A stretch of 64,000 nt of DNA from Tethya wilhelma (Eukaryota > Porifera > Demospongiae > Tethyida > Tethyidae). Under the pieces are notes generated by a model. The model worked only from the letters and a program-made list of their open reading frames with translations. It did not search any database and had not been told where the DNA came from. Of the stretch, positions 12,976 to 24,000 are shown piece after piece. Made by a program: the position numbers and the translations under genes. Location of the stretch: contig CAXIPT010000002.1 of NCBI GenBank assembly GCA_964030475.1, forward strand, positions 18,870,189 through 18,934,188, given 5' to 3'. Numbering within the stretch: position 1 is the first letter of the stretch; each line of letters opens with the position of its first letter.

Positions 12976-13262
12976 TGTTCAAAATTATTATTACTTTTAT
13001 TATTGTTATTATATATATGTTGGGAATATCAATTACACCACAATAGCATAATGATTATAGTATTATGATTGATACACACGAGGAACTCACACTACACACA
13101 ATGGGAAATGATCTCACACCACTGATCACACAATGACACTGACTATAAGGATTAAAGTCTTGGATACATAAAAATAGTACTTCAAACACACACATTGCCA
13201 CTCACAGAGCATCAAAGATTAAACATAATACATTGCATTCATCCAATCACGATGTTAAATCT
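12976..13262. other. Convergent 3' intergenic gap
   Basis: Short AT-rich gap between the stop codons of rolling-stone-like gene 1 (+) and the nucleoside hydrolase (-). TTTATT at 12996-13001 reads AATAAA on the minus strand and could end the hydrolase transcript. Nothing else seen. Confidence 0.4.
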
Positions 13263-14231
13263 TCAAACACCAGCCAATGATTTTGTGAGATAGTCGGTAA
13301 ATCTCCCTTCTCCATTATCGGATTTCCAATTAAGAGCCACTTTAACACTGGCTCCGTTCTTGTTGTCCACCACTGTATATGCAGTGCTGGAGACACTCAG
13401 GTTTAGGGTATTAAACTCCAAAAAATCTTCAGCATTTGAGAGGGCCAGAAGAGTAGCAACAGGATCGAATAGAACGGGATATTTCCCATCTTGCTTGCAC
13501 ACACCATCCTCATTCCTCGAGACACACCAATAGAGCAGCGTCTCAGCCAAACCCAATGAAACTGGATGATTTCCAGAGATGAGTGCTTGCACTTGGTCTG
13601 AAGTTTGTCTAACTGTGCCACACGTGTCTATTGGAGTAATGGTGACATCCCACTTTGCCGAAAGCATGTCTTCAGCACAACTAGGACACAGCATAACATT
13701 GTACTCCACTGCTGGCTTGTCTGAACCATCATAGCCTTTGTAAATGGACCCGGCCATGGCACGAATACTCGTATTGTTTATGATTGTTGGATACCTTGCT
13801 AAAAGTGATGGGAAATTGGTCATTGGAGCAATTGCTATGATATCTACAACAGTCTTACTGTTGAGAACAACATCAGCCATCTGTGCAATACCATCCTCAT
13901 ACACTTTACCTTTGTACATGGACAGATCAAAGTTGTCCGCCCAGTCAAAGAAAGGATGATACGTTTGATTTTTGTTTTTCATTCCTATACCAATAGGAAT
14001 GTCGTCTCGACCGATCGCTGTCAGCAGTTTTGCAGCTACCTTGGCTCTGGCTGTTGTATCGTCTGAAGCAGTGACCACAAGTTTGATATCAAGATCATCA
14101 CTCTGGGCGGCGAAGGCAATCGCGAAAATATCGTCGAGAAATGATCCAATGTCAGTATCTATGATCACTGGACGCTGGGAGCTGGCTCCGATGATCAGCA
14201 ACGAAAGAGCAAGGTACTTCAGAAAACTCAT
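13263..14231 (-). CDS. Secreted inosine/uridine-type nucleoside hydrolase, intronless
   Basis: A 322-aa protein in one uninterrupted exon. Residues 1-18 look like a cleavable signal peptide (KYLALSLLIIGASS), so it should act outside the cell or in the endomembrane lumen, splitting nucleosides into base and ribose. The calcium-binding motif of the IU-NH family is at residues 24-34 (IDTDIGSFLDD), followed by IAIAPMTNF and MAGSIY, which are family landmarks. The C-terminal catalytic stretch reads LFDPVATLLAL, where many members have His before Asp-Pro; Phe here suggests a group lacking the classical catalytic His. Several Cys suit a secreted protein. It is the only complete single-exon gene in the window and lies inside the rolling-stone-like cluster. 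Bacterial-type architecture makes horizontal origin possible but unproven. Confidence 0.87.
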   Translation of the reverse strand: MSFLKYLALSLLIIGASSQRPVIIDTDIGSFLDDIFAIAFAAQSDDLDIKLVVTASDDTTARAKVAAKLLTAIGRDDIPIGIGMKNKNQTYHPFFDWADNFDLSMYKGKVYEDGIAQMADVVLNSKTVVDIIAIAPMTNFPSLLARYPTIINNTSIRAMAGSIYKGYDGSDKPAVEYNVMLCPSCAEDMLSAKWDVTITPIDTCGTVRQTSDQVQALISGNHPVSLGLAETLLYWCVSRNEDGVCKQDGKYPVLFDPVATLLALSNAEDFLEFNTLNLSVSSTAYTVVDNKNGASVKVALNWKSDNGEGRFTDYLTKSLAGV

Positions 14232-14721
14232 CTTCCAGTCTTTTAATAATAAACATGGGCTCTAATTAGAGCGCACATATTGAGCCCCACCCATAAACCA
14301 TTGCACGATCCGCATGCTCATGCACCTACTTTAAATTTACCAACAACTGGTTCATTTCAACTTCACTATTCTATAGATCTGACATCATATACATAATAAT
14401 AAGAATAAAATTTTAAAAGTCACACATGAAGGAACATGCATCAGGCCAACAAGATCCGACCTATGTGACAAAACAAAACAAAACTAAAATGAGAGTAGTA
14501 ATCATTAAGTACAAATAGGGTTGCATCAGGACATACATTGTTCATACACGTATATATTATTGTTAAAAAGTCACCAGTACAGTAAAACATTTGAAGAAAG
14601 GAAGACAACACATAAACAGATAGAGAACAGGAACAAACAAAGGCAAAATAATATAACAAACACAATAATGTTATCTTTACTACTCATGCACAACATGGAA
14701 TGGTCTTTGATGAGCAATAAA
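14232..14721. other. Intergenic gap between nucleoside hydrolase and rolling-stone-like gene 2
   Basis: Holds the promoter of the hydrolase (minus strand, right of 14231) and the 3' flank of rolling-stone-like gene 2. AT-rich, no coding signal seen. Confidence 0.4.
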
Positions 14722-15570
14722 TCATTCCTTAAACATTTCCACGAATTCAGTCTCTATACCTTCTCTATTTACAGCTTTAGGTAGTTCTCTGTGAGCCTTC
14801 CTCCCATAAATCAGATACACCAGCCAATAGCGAACCACATACTGTAGGCAGAAGATAAGATGAACAACAGGCATGAAGATGAACACCACAAGAATGCAAA
14901 TGGCTGCACCAATCGCTGGAGTTTCCTCATAGTCAAGTACAGGGTATATATAGCGTCCACCATCATATTGATTTGTCAGATTCGTTGCATAGTAGATCCC
15001 TGTAAATACAGAGTAGCAGGTAGCAAAGATCTGCACATAGACAAAGTGTAGAAAGTGTACTGGTACTCCTGTGACCCAAATTTCCACTAGTGCAATGATT
15101 CCATTGATCAAATGGACACTTAGATTTGATCCATCCAGCTCAACAGAAGAATTGTATAGCAGGGACCAAAAGAGAATTGTTACACCAAGAGCCATGTCGG
15201 TTGCAATAGTGAATAGAAGCCATTGGATCATATGATACCAGGAGAGTCCATTACTTTCTACTCCACAGCACCCTTTTGGTTTTTCAATTTCAAAGTTGGC
15301 TGAGCTGCGAATGTGGGATAGCTGATGTTTCTCTGTGCAACAGACATAACCGTTGAAGAACTGGTAGGTTGTTACCACTGCAGACCAAAGGTGATGGAGA
15401 ATGTAGACAATATATGACCAGTTTGTCAAATAGACGAGATACTGGGGGTGGGCAAATCGCACCAGATTGATAATGAACCAAGCAAGAAAGAATAGTGCAA
15501 TTATCCAACGATAAATCAGATATACGATCTGATATTGCCATTTGTATGGTAGCCACTGTCATTGTAGATN

Positions 15571-15646
<76 letters not shown>

Positions 15647-16275
15647 TGTGTGTGTTTGTGTGTGCGTGTAGTAAGAGAGCGGCCTGTGGTAACAGCTGGT
15701 GCAATTTCAAAAATTCAGAATGCACTATAGCTATTTTGTGAGGCATATCATATGCCACTATACAATAGTATACTATTACAGACACTAACCAAGGTTCTAG
15801 TTTCATAATGCAATACTTGGATCTTGTTTCCAGCCCACAGGAGGCTGTCTGTTTAACAGTTAAGTTTGCAGGTTGATAGTTGACACCAACTACCAGAATA
15901 ATACCATGGATATTATAGCTATGATATCTATGATAATACTGAATACTGCAATCAGTGTTATGCCATGACATTTTCATGGTTTGTAGTTATTAACAGCATT
16001 CACAGCTAGACATAACCATATCCCATGATTTAGATACAAACGGATCTTTACAACAAGTGGCTGCAGTGGCTGGTTCATGGATTCTATAGCTATAGTTAAA
16101 TCCCTGTTGTTCTCTGTATGATAATTATGATTATATAAACAACAGATCAATGACTCACTGGAGTGTAGGTGAAAGCTCTCCAGTCCTTGTGAAAGAAGCA
16201 CAGCTTAGAATAGTGAAACTCCTGACAGAACAGGCGAGCACACCTATTGTATCTTCTGGTCGACTGCTTTGACAT
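14722..16275 (-). CDS. Rolling-stone-like multipass membrane protein 2
   Basis: About 316 aa in two exons, 16159-16275 (39 codons from ATG) and 14722-15555, with a phase-0 intron of about 600 bp. Exon 1 ends with CQEFHYSKLCFFHKDWRAF; exon 2 opens WLPYKWQYQIVYLIYRW. Helices, the GCCGVESNGLSWYHMIQWLL segment, HLINGIIALVEIWVTGVP and YIYPVLDYEETPA are shared with genes 3 and 4. The intron contains a (GT)n tract and one N immediately upstream of the acceptor. Closest to gene 3, with which it shares VTILFWSLLYNSS, so the two are probably a recent tandem pair. Start chosen by equivalence of exon 1 among the copies. Confidence 0.83.
15570..15670 (-). repeat. Long (GT)n/(CA)n microsatellite with an ambiguous base
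   Basis: N at 15570 followed by about 100 bases of GT repeats on the + strand (CA on the coding strand), 14 bases upstream of the acceptor of rolling-stone-like gene 2. Confidence 0.9.
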
Positions 16276-16539
16276 GCTCCGCTGAATGATCAGGCTATAA
16301 TGTATTTCTAAAGTAAAAATCCTGGTGTCAAAATGCTGTGTCGTGATTCCAATGTTTTTTTTTTCACTGTTGTCTGCTCGCTGCTCATGCGCAATAGACC
16401 AGACACACCCATAATATTATGCATAATAGACACACCCACATAAAATTATACAATCACACATTGTTATGCATGCACTGTAATCACACAATAATGTTTATAA
16501 AAACTCTCAGTTGCTCCCTCATAAGGAAAAATGTCTTGT

Positions 16540-17337
16540 TTACATTTCAATGCTTTCATAAGCACGTTGTCTGTATCCGTAGATGACATACACCAACCAA
16601 TACCGCATCACATACTGCACATAGAACACCAGATGAATGGCTGGCACAAGAACCAATACAGTAATGATACCAAGTGCTACAGCACTCCCTGGATTTGCCT
16701 CATAGTCAAGGACCGGATAAATGTATCGCTCTTCATCAATATTGTTGGTCAGGTTAGCTGCAAAATAGATACCTGTCCACACAAGATAACAACCAGCAAA
16801 GATTTGCACATAGACAAAGTGTAAGAAGTGTACCGGCACTCCCGTGACCCAAATTTCCACTAGTGCAATGATTCCGTTGACTAAATGAGGAACTACATTT
16901 CCTCCATCCAAACGGATTGATGAATTGTAGAGCAGAGACCAGAAGAGGATTGTCACTCCCAGTGCCAAGTCAGTACCCAGTGTAAACAGTATCCATTGGA
17001 TGACTTGATACCAGACGATTCCACCATTACGCCTCTCAATGGCTCCACAACCAATGGGAGTATCATTGGCGAAATCAGCTGAACCACGGACGTCGGAATT
17101 CTGGTACTTCTCTGAGCGGAAGAGATGCACTTTGCAGTACATATACGTTGTTGCTGTAGCAGACCAGATGAGGTGAAGGTTGAATGCAATGAAGGACCAC
17201 TCTGTCAAGTAGATGAGGAATCGTGGATCGTTGGTCTGTATTCCACTGATCATGAGCCAGGTGAAGAAGAAGAGGGCAATGACCCAGCGATAGATCACGT
17301 ACGGAAGCTGGAAGAACCATTTGTAGGGTAGCCACTG

Positions 17338-17384
<47 letters not shown>

Positions 17385-17974
17385 TGCGTATGTGGAGTGT
17401 CAGTGGTGCATTTTTAACTGAAAATGAAGCAGCCTACCCTTAGCCAATAATTTATATACATACAGGCTTTTAGCTATCGAAGCATCACACTTGGAATAAC
17501 ATTGTTGTACAATTAAATTAGATTGATCTATTATACAGTGTACTGCTACTCTGATCAAGGCTATATACCATTGTTCAAGTATTAACCACACTAAACACAT
17601 TGTCACCCGATCTTGCATGTGACTGCTGAACAAGCAGCTCAAGTATGTGTCTTTGTGTCTCACTATCAGGCTTTTAGTTCTAGATACTAGATTTCTGTGA
17701 CATTGATTTTTAATTTTCCTTGTACCAAGCTCATGTATGTATAGTCATTCTACAACCATACAAGCAAAGTCAACAAATATGAACACAAGACATAATATGT
17801 TACAACCTGTGACAGTGAATGGATCATACAGTTTGTCTGACTTACAGGAGTGTAAGTGAATGCTCTCCAATCTCTGTAGAAGAAGCAAAACTTGGAATAG
17901 TGGAACTCCTGACAGAGCAGGCGGACACATCTATTTCTCACACAAACTGGTTGCTCAACCTCGACCTCAGCCAT
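16540..17974 (-). CDS. Rolling-stone-like multipass membrane protein 3
   Basis: About 307 aa in two exons, 17846-17974 (43 codons) and 16540-17334, phase-0 intron of 511 bp. Exon 1 has LCQEFHYSKFCFFYRDWRAF; exon 2 starts WLPYKWFFQLPYVIYRWV and continues with the same helix pattern, WYQVIQWILFTLGTDLALGV, HLVNGIIALVEIWVTG and YIYPVLDYEANPGSA. Strong similarity to gene 2 over the whole of exon 2 and at DNA level around the LVEIWVTGVPVHFLHF segment. A (CA)n tract on the coding strand runs straight into the acceptor (acacaacag). Function unknown beyond membership of the family. Confidence 0.83.
17338..17393 (-). repeat. (GT)n/(CA)n microsatellite at the acceptor of gene 3
   Basis: GT run on the + strand that reads CA on the coding strand and abuts the exon 2 acceptor at 17335-17336. 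Confidence 0.9.
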
Positions 17975-18112
17975 TAATTGTCAAGTTCAGTAAATGTATT
18001 TCAAAGCAGTTGGTAAAGGTCGCAAATATTACATAGTCTTACATATACACACACTACACACATGTCATACAAGTACAAATTGCTGACATCAAACAATTTC
18101 TCATTGAGTTGG

Positions 18113-19347
18113 CTAGGGATCTTCTTTCATTTCAATTTGATTAGGAGGAGAGGATTGCTTTCCACTCTCGAGTCGTGAGTGCTCATCGATTCCTCGTGGA
18201 CGATACACACAATAGATAAGCCAATAGCGAACCAGGTAGAGCAGGTAGACAAGGAGGTGAATGATTGGTGCATACACTAGAATGATGGCAATGACAATTC
18301 CTGTAGCAGAACCAGGATTGGATCCATAATCAATGAGACTATAGATGAAGGGGTTTTCATTGACATTGGTGCCACCAGCAGCAAAATAGATCCCAGTGAA
18401 GACTGCATACACACCACAGAACAACTGCCCGTAAATGAAGTGGTAGATACTGACGGGGATGCCAGTGATGAAGATATCCACCACAGCAATGATTCCATTG
18501 GTCAAATGAGTGTTAACGTTGACACCATCCACGTCAGCTCGATCAGGATCATAGATGAGTGACCAATAGAGGATCGTGATGGCAAGAGCAACTTCTGCAC
18601 CGATTGCAAACAGAAACCAGTGAATCATGTGGTACCAACTGATCCCATTGCTCTTCACACCACAACAACCCTGAGGCCTCTCGAATTCGTACTCCGAAAA
18701 GCCGTGCTTAAAGTTCTCATCCTCGTATCTGGACTTGCAGCATTTGTGCACGAGAAGATAGTGTAATGTAGTGGAGAAAGCTGTCCAAATTAGGTAGGCA
18801 TTGAAGGAGAGAATGGCCCAGTTGGTAAGAAATATGAAGAACTTTGGTCCACCATTTTCAGGAATAAACCCACCAACAAACAACCACACAAAGAAGTAGA
18901 CAGCAATAATCCAACGATATAAGACATAGAGCAGTTGGAAGTACCATTGGTAAGGAAGCCACTGCAAGTATATGACACATTGCAAAGCATTAGACATGCA
19001 TAGTTACAAGAGAGGAATGCAATCATTGATCATTACAAGCTTAGCTACAGTGGGAGAGTTTATCACCAACCATATTAGGGAAGTGGTAAGGACTTCAGCC
19101 TCTGCTAGACAGACTGAGCCTAAAAAAAAGACTCTTGAGTATATTATCTGTATGCACAAGTCTACATAATATTCTTGTCAGTTTTTCCTTATGTCCTTTA
19201 TATTGATTTTCATTTTTGTTTTGTTGTTTTCTCATAACAACTACTTACCGGGGTGTAAGTAAATGCCCTCCAGTCCTTGTGCCAAAACCAAAACTTAGAA
19301 TAGTGTAAGTCCCATATACACAGACGACAGCACTTGCTGATAGCCAT
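18113..19347 (-). CDS. Rolling-stone-like multipass membrane protein 4
   Basis: About 315 aa in two exons, 19249-19347 (33 codons) and 18113-18961, phase-0 intron of 287 bp. Exon 1 ends LHYSKFWFWHKDWRAFTYTP; exon 2 begins WLPYQWYFQLLYVLYRW. It shares GCCGVKSNGISWYHMIHWFL, HLTNGIIAVVDIFITGIPV and DYGSNPGSATG with genes 2 and 3, and the intron position is identical. An in-frame ATG at 19449 would add 34 residues; I prefer 19347 because exon 1 length then matches the other copies. The 5' end faces the sulfotransferase across a shared promoter. The tail ends NQIEMKEDP and is hydrophilic. Confidence 0.83.
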
Positions 19348-19605
19348 TATGCACTTCAATAGTGATTCTTTTCCTGCAGAGAGCAAACTCGATTGCCTAC
19401 TAAGAGCAGTGTCAGAGACTGAGTGTCCTAGGAGATCTGGAGTCCACAATCAGAGGCGCTAGGCGGGGTACAAGCTAGCAGCGGAAGTGCCAGGTTACCC
19501 CGCCCCCTCTGTAGCGTTAACACATAATGTAAAGAGGGAGGATCCTGGGCACGCGAGGCCAGCTACTGCACAACTGCACTGGCAGTGCTCTTCTGAAGGA
19601 TCACG
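19348..19605. promoter_or_regulatory. Bidirectional promoter between rolling-stone-like gene 4 and the sulfotransferase
   Basis: Only 258 bp separate two divergent start codons. The interval is GC-richer than its surroundings and carries an ETS-type core (CGGAAGTG near 19482) and an Sp1-type GC box (CCCCGCCCCC, 19498-19507), the usual elements of TATA-less divergent promoters. Co-regulation is an inference. Confidence 0.5.
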
Positions 19606-20882
19606 ATGCATCGCCAAATGCAGCTATTTGGGTGTATTTTAGTTTTTCTTGCCACTATTACATCAACCATTGTATTTAAGTACACTCAAGAATCAACTAT
19701 AAATCGGATTACCAGGTAAGCTTATGAGAAATAGTGGTGCAGGCTGTATGCTATGATATTATTTTTCAATCCTTCCTTGACGGTGAGAAGAGTCAAACTT
19801 AATGCATAAAAAGTCATGTCTGAAACATTAAAAATATGTTCTTTCTCTGATTTCCCCCAACCCATTTATATAATCAACAAATCAGGACCACATTGTCAAG
19901 AAGAGAGGCACAGGTTGCATATCAGATCAAAAAACCAACTCATCAGCTATTGTCATTACCATCAAGGACATTTGTTCCACTCACAATGCAGGAAGTAAAC
20001 GAAGTTGAAAAGTTTGTCTTTTTTATCGGCTATCCTCGTAGTGGACACAGCATCTTTGGAACCATGATGGATTCCCACCCAAACATGATCATTGCACATG
20101 AATACAGTCTGTTTGATACACTTCAACACAACTTAAGTCTCACAAAAGATCATCTTTTTAACAGCCTATACCGAAACAGTTTTGAAGAACTTTACAATGG
20201 ATCACGAGGTCTGCTCGGCCTAGAAAGTAAGGGATACCTATTGGCTCTTACTGATCAGTGGCAAGCAAGCTTCACCAAGCTTAAAGTAATTGGAAACAAA
20301 CATGGCGGCAATGTTGGAAAGAGCTTTGCAGAAAATCCCTTTGCACTCAAAATTGCATATGATCGTCTAGTAGGCCTGGTGGGAGTACCAGTACTAGTGA
20401 TACATATGGTGAGGAATCCACTGGACATAATTGCCACTCAAACACTTTACACTGCAGGTGAAAATGGCCACAAGTATGAGGCTAGTGAGACAATGAAGTA
20501 CAACAATACGGCTGTAGTTAGAGAATGTGCAGATTTAATCATTAGAAGAGCAACAGCAGTTGTTAATCTGGTTAGGTTTCTGAATTTGACAGTGTTGGAG
20601 ATTCACCTTGAGGACATGGTGAAAGATCCCAGACATACCCTTCTAAGACTATGTAAGTTTCTAGAGGTGGATTGCCCAGAGAGTTTCTTGAAGTCATGTG
20701 AAGAGAAGACTTATGACTCTCCAGTAAAGTCTCGTAACACAATATTATGGGATAAGCGTCTACTGTCTCAGACAAGGCATAGACTGTTGCAGTATCGATT
20801 CTTTTGGCGGTATCTTAACAAACCAGTTATCAGAGGAAGATCAATAAGAGAAAACTTGAAACAAGGTCATTTAATTCATTAG
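19606..20882 (+). CDS. Type II membrane sulfotransferase
   Basis: About 368 aa in two exons, 19606-19715 and 19886-20882 (phase 2). The short first exon encodes a signal anchor (residues 6-23, QLFGCILVFLATITSTIV), so the enzyme should be a Golgi type II protein transferring sulfate from PAPS to a glycan or similar acceptor. The PAPS 5'-phosphosulfate loop is at about residue 86 (YPRSGHSIFGTMM) and the 3'-phosphate site at about 213 (RNPLDIIATQ). Length suits small carbohydrate sulfotransferases; the acceptor cannot be predicted. Without the first exon the longest frame has no ATG at its start, which supports the two-exon model. It diverges from rolling-stone-like gene 4 and converges on the oxidase. 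Confidence 0.87.
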
Positions 20883-21005
20883 CAATATTATTTGCACTGA
20901 CCAACAAACTCAACTGGTATAAACACACCACTATAGCAACTACATGATGCAAAATTAATACTATACTAGAATTATATCTTTACTGTAAGTGGTGTCAACA
21001 ACAAC

Positions 21006-24000
21006 TTATAGTTTGGATCTGGGTGAAAAGATATCGTCATGCCTACTTCCTGGCTGAAAATCCTTTCTTCCCACAATCTCTTTCCAGTAAAATGGTCTCT
21101 CAAATGCTTTGGGAGCAGTCACCATCGATTGATATAAATTCTTGTATACCTAAGTTTATATATATACATAAAACTTTGATTGTGACATAAACTCTTGCAT
21201 GTACAGAGTCCGTGTGCTGATATAATAATATATAACTCCCACAAAACTGTTATAATTCATATATTAAACACACTCAGTTATAAACCATTGGACACGAACA
21301 GTTATAACTTATAACAACTCAACACAAACAGTTAAATGACAAACTAATCTCCATCTCTACACTGTTAAATTTTGGTGTGTTAAAAAACAAAGTGTGTATA
21401 GTTTTTGAGAAGCACTTCTTGTTGTAGGATTAATCAGAGCTCATGTGGAGTAGAATGCACTAAAGTGAAGTGTATACTTTTTGGGGACACTTTATGTGTG
21501 ATAGTAGCACACTGGTGAAAGTTTAGCTTTTGCTTTTACACACCAAAATTTAACAGTGTAATCTCCATGGTAACATAATATTATACTGTAACACTATAAT
21601 TGTACAGCATTGTCTTCTTCAAAGGATGAGGGTTTAGTGGTTACAGGAGCTAGCTTTGAGTTTGGTAACTGTGACCACTGTGCCAATGTGTTGTGGCATG
21701 TGGTGGCAGCTCAGTCACACCAATAGCATATGGCAGGCAACCCTAGCAATATCTAGGTCAGAGGAAGTACAACACAAAGAGTGTGCCTTTACTATCTCAG
21801 CATCCTAATCCAAGAATTGTGGTCATGTACGTAAATACTAAGAGCCTTAATTGCTAGCTCAGCAAAGGTGCACTTTTGATTTTCTTCTTTTAGTCTGGCC
21901 ATAGTCACCCCCTTATGCGTGTAAGGGGCTGGCTACACCAGACCTCTTCTGGGTTATGACTATTACTACTCACATACAGTACCTGTCCATTGCTTAATCC
22001 AATCGGAGCTCGAAGAATATGGTCAGGAGGGGCTAGCACATCAACCAATGAAACTGCCTCATCTTTCACCTGGTATAGATTACATCACGAGAGTAGGACC
22101 AACTCTATGCACATGGAGTATAGCTATCATCTTACTTGTGAACACCAAGAAAGAACAGATTCTCTCACAACTTTTATTTCTGTAGGTCTTGAGAAATAAC
22201 CCCCTGTTAGAATTAGCATAATACATTATGCTCAAAATTGATGATTTTATCAGTCATTACACCTTGACAGAGAGTACTGATGTGCTTCTCAAGGCTCCAC
22301 AGAGAGAACAGGCTACCCAGCTTCACCAAGATAGACCGGAGGCCATTCTCCTCAGGTGTCTCAGCAATTAAGTTGCAAAACCTCTTGATTACAAAGTGCT
22401 ACAGGTATACATTTACACATAGATTATGTGGTCTTTCTTTCAACTTGCCCAGTGTACCTACTAACCTCCATGAAAACAAGTGCTAAGCTGTGACTATAGT
22501 ACACCATACTGTCCTCCTTGGCAAAGAACTCAGCCTTGAAAAGTGATGCACACAAGCACATAATAACCTTCTTCTAGGTATATATACCTCTCTCTGACCA
22601 TACCTTTCCTGATGATAGTTCTCTTTCAAGCTTCTGTTTACTTTCAAGCCAGAGATAGCAAACCAACCACTCATACGCAGACAGAGCATCTATATACAAA
22701 CCACAAAGAGAATGAATGCACTACTACCTCCACTAAGGGGACATGCACATATTCACCTTCATAGTTCAGAGTGACATTTGGTTGCCTCACAGAGAACTTC
22801 TTCCTGAGCACTTGATCATAGCTATCCAGTATATCAACACTTCCCAGTGGTGACTCTATCCTCTTACCTATTTCACAGGCAGAGTTTTTTTATCAATATT
22901 TTTTTGCAAGAGAGGGTCCTTGCTTGTTCCATGATAATCTTACCACGTTTCTTCTCATCAACCCAACCCAGTAAGTAGTTAGCAGTCTGTTGAAGGAGTA
23001 TGTTGTTGTCACCTTCGTAGGTCAGGTTTGGATCATTGTTGTCTCTCAATATGCCAAACCGGTTCACTGCACAATGACCGTGACACAATAAACCACGCAT
23101 TCACTTCTCCACCGACTGTATGCAAATGAAGTAGCAGCTACATGCAGCTGTACTACCCACCTGCTAGGTAGCCATGGCCTCCACAAGCCTCTCTACACTC
23201 CTGGATGCCATTGCGAGAGGTGAAACCAAATAGAGGCTTGCTAGAACACGAAATAGCATGAATCTCACGACCAAGTTCAGCCTGAATGCAAAATGGGGGG
23301 TTGAAATTTAATTTTTATATACAGTGGTGTGCATATGAAAATTTCCCCAATGATAAAATTGTAAATATTAGTTAATTATTCTACCTGCCGATCACTCTTC
23401 TCTCCTATCACATTAGCAACTTCAAACATTATGTATTCTTCTGAGAATGTACGCATGAAACTAGTGAAGATACACACTGCTGCGAGATAAGGGAGCAGCC
23501 TCCATTGCTAGTACATTGTGTATGCCAAGCAGTATCAGTGAATGAAAAATGTATATGTAAATCTTTTGTGAAAAAGGAAGAATAATTTATCAGTGTATAA
23601 CAACCTTAGAGACATGATGTTATTTTGAAAAGACATTTTGAATACAAGGTGTATTTATACCTGTAACTGATATTCAAGTACAGGCACTTCAACTCCTGGT
23701 TTGGGACCAAACTGTCGACGTACTGCAGAATATCTATATTGCATTCATGAATAGCAACCAGAAGTAAATGGAACTCTCCATTGTATGCAAGAGTAGTAGC
23801 AGCCATTTACCCTTACCCAAAGAAAATCTGTGCACATGTGTCTTACCTTATAGCAGTGCATATGGCCAGGTTGAGGTTGGTGAGGGACATTCCTGAGATG
23901 CCCACCCTCCCAGCAGAGAGAGAACCAAGAGAGGCTCCATAACGCTTGTTAGGATCCTGCACGTCGTTGTAGTGGAATAAATATTACCATCAAGCCAAGA

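Noticed and set aside
15516..15977. 153-codon frame on the minus strand
   Set aside because: Its length comes from translating the (CA)n tract as His-Thr; it crosses the real acceptor of rolling-stone-like gene 2.
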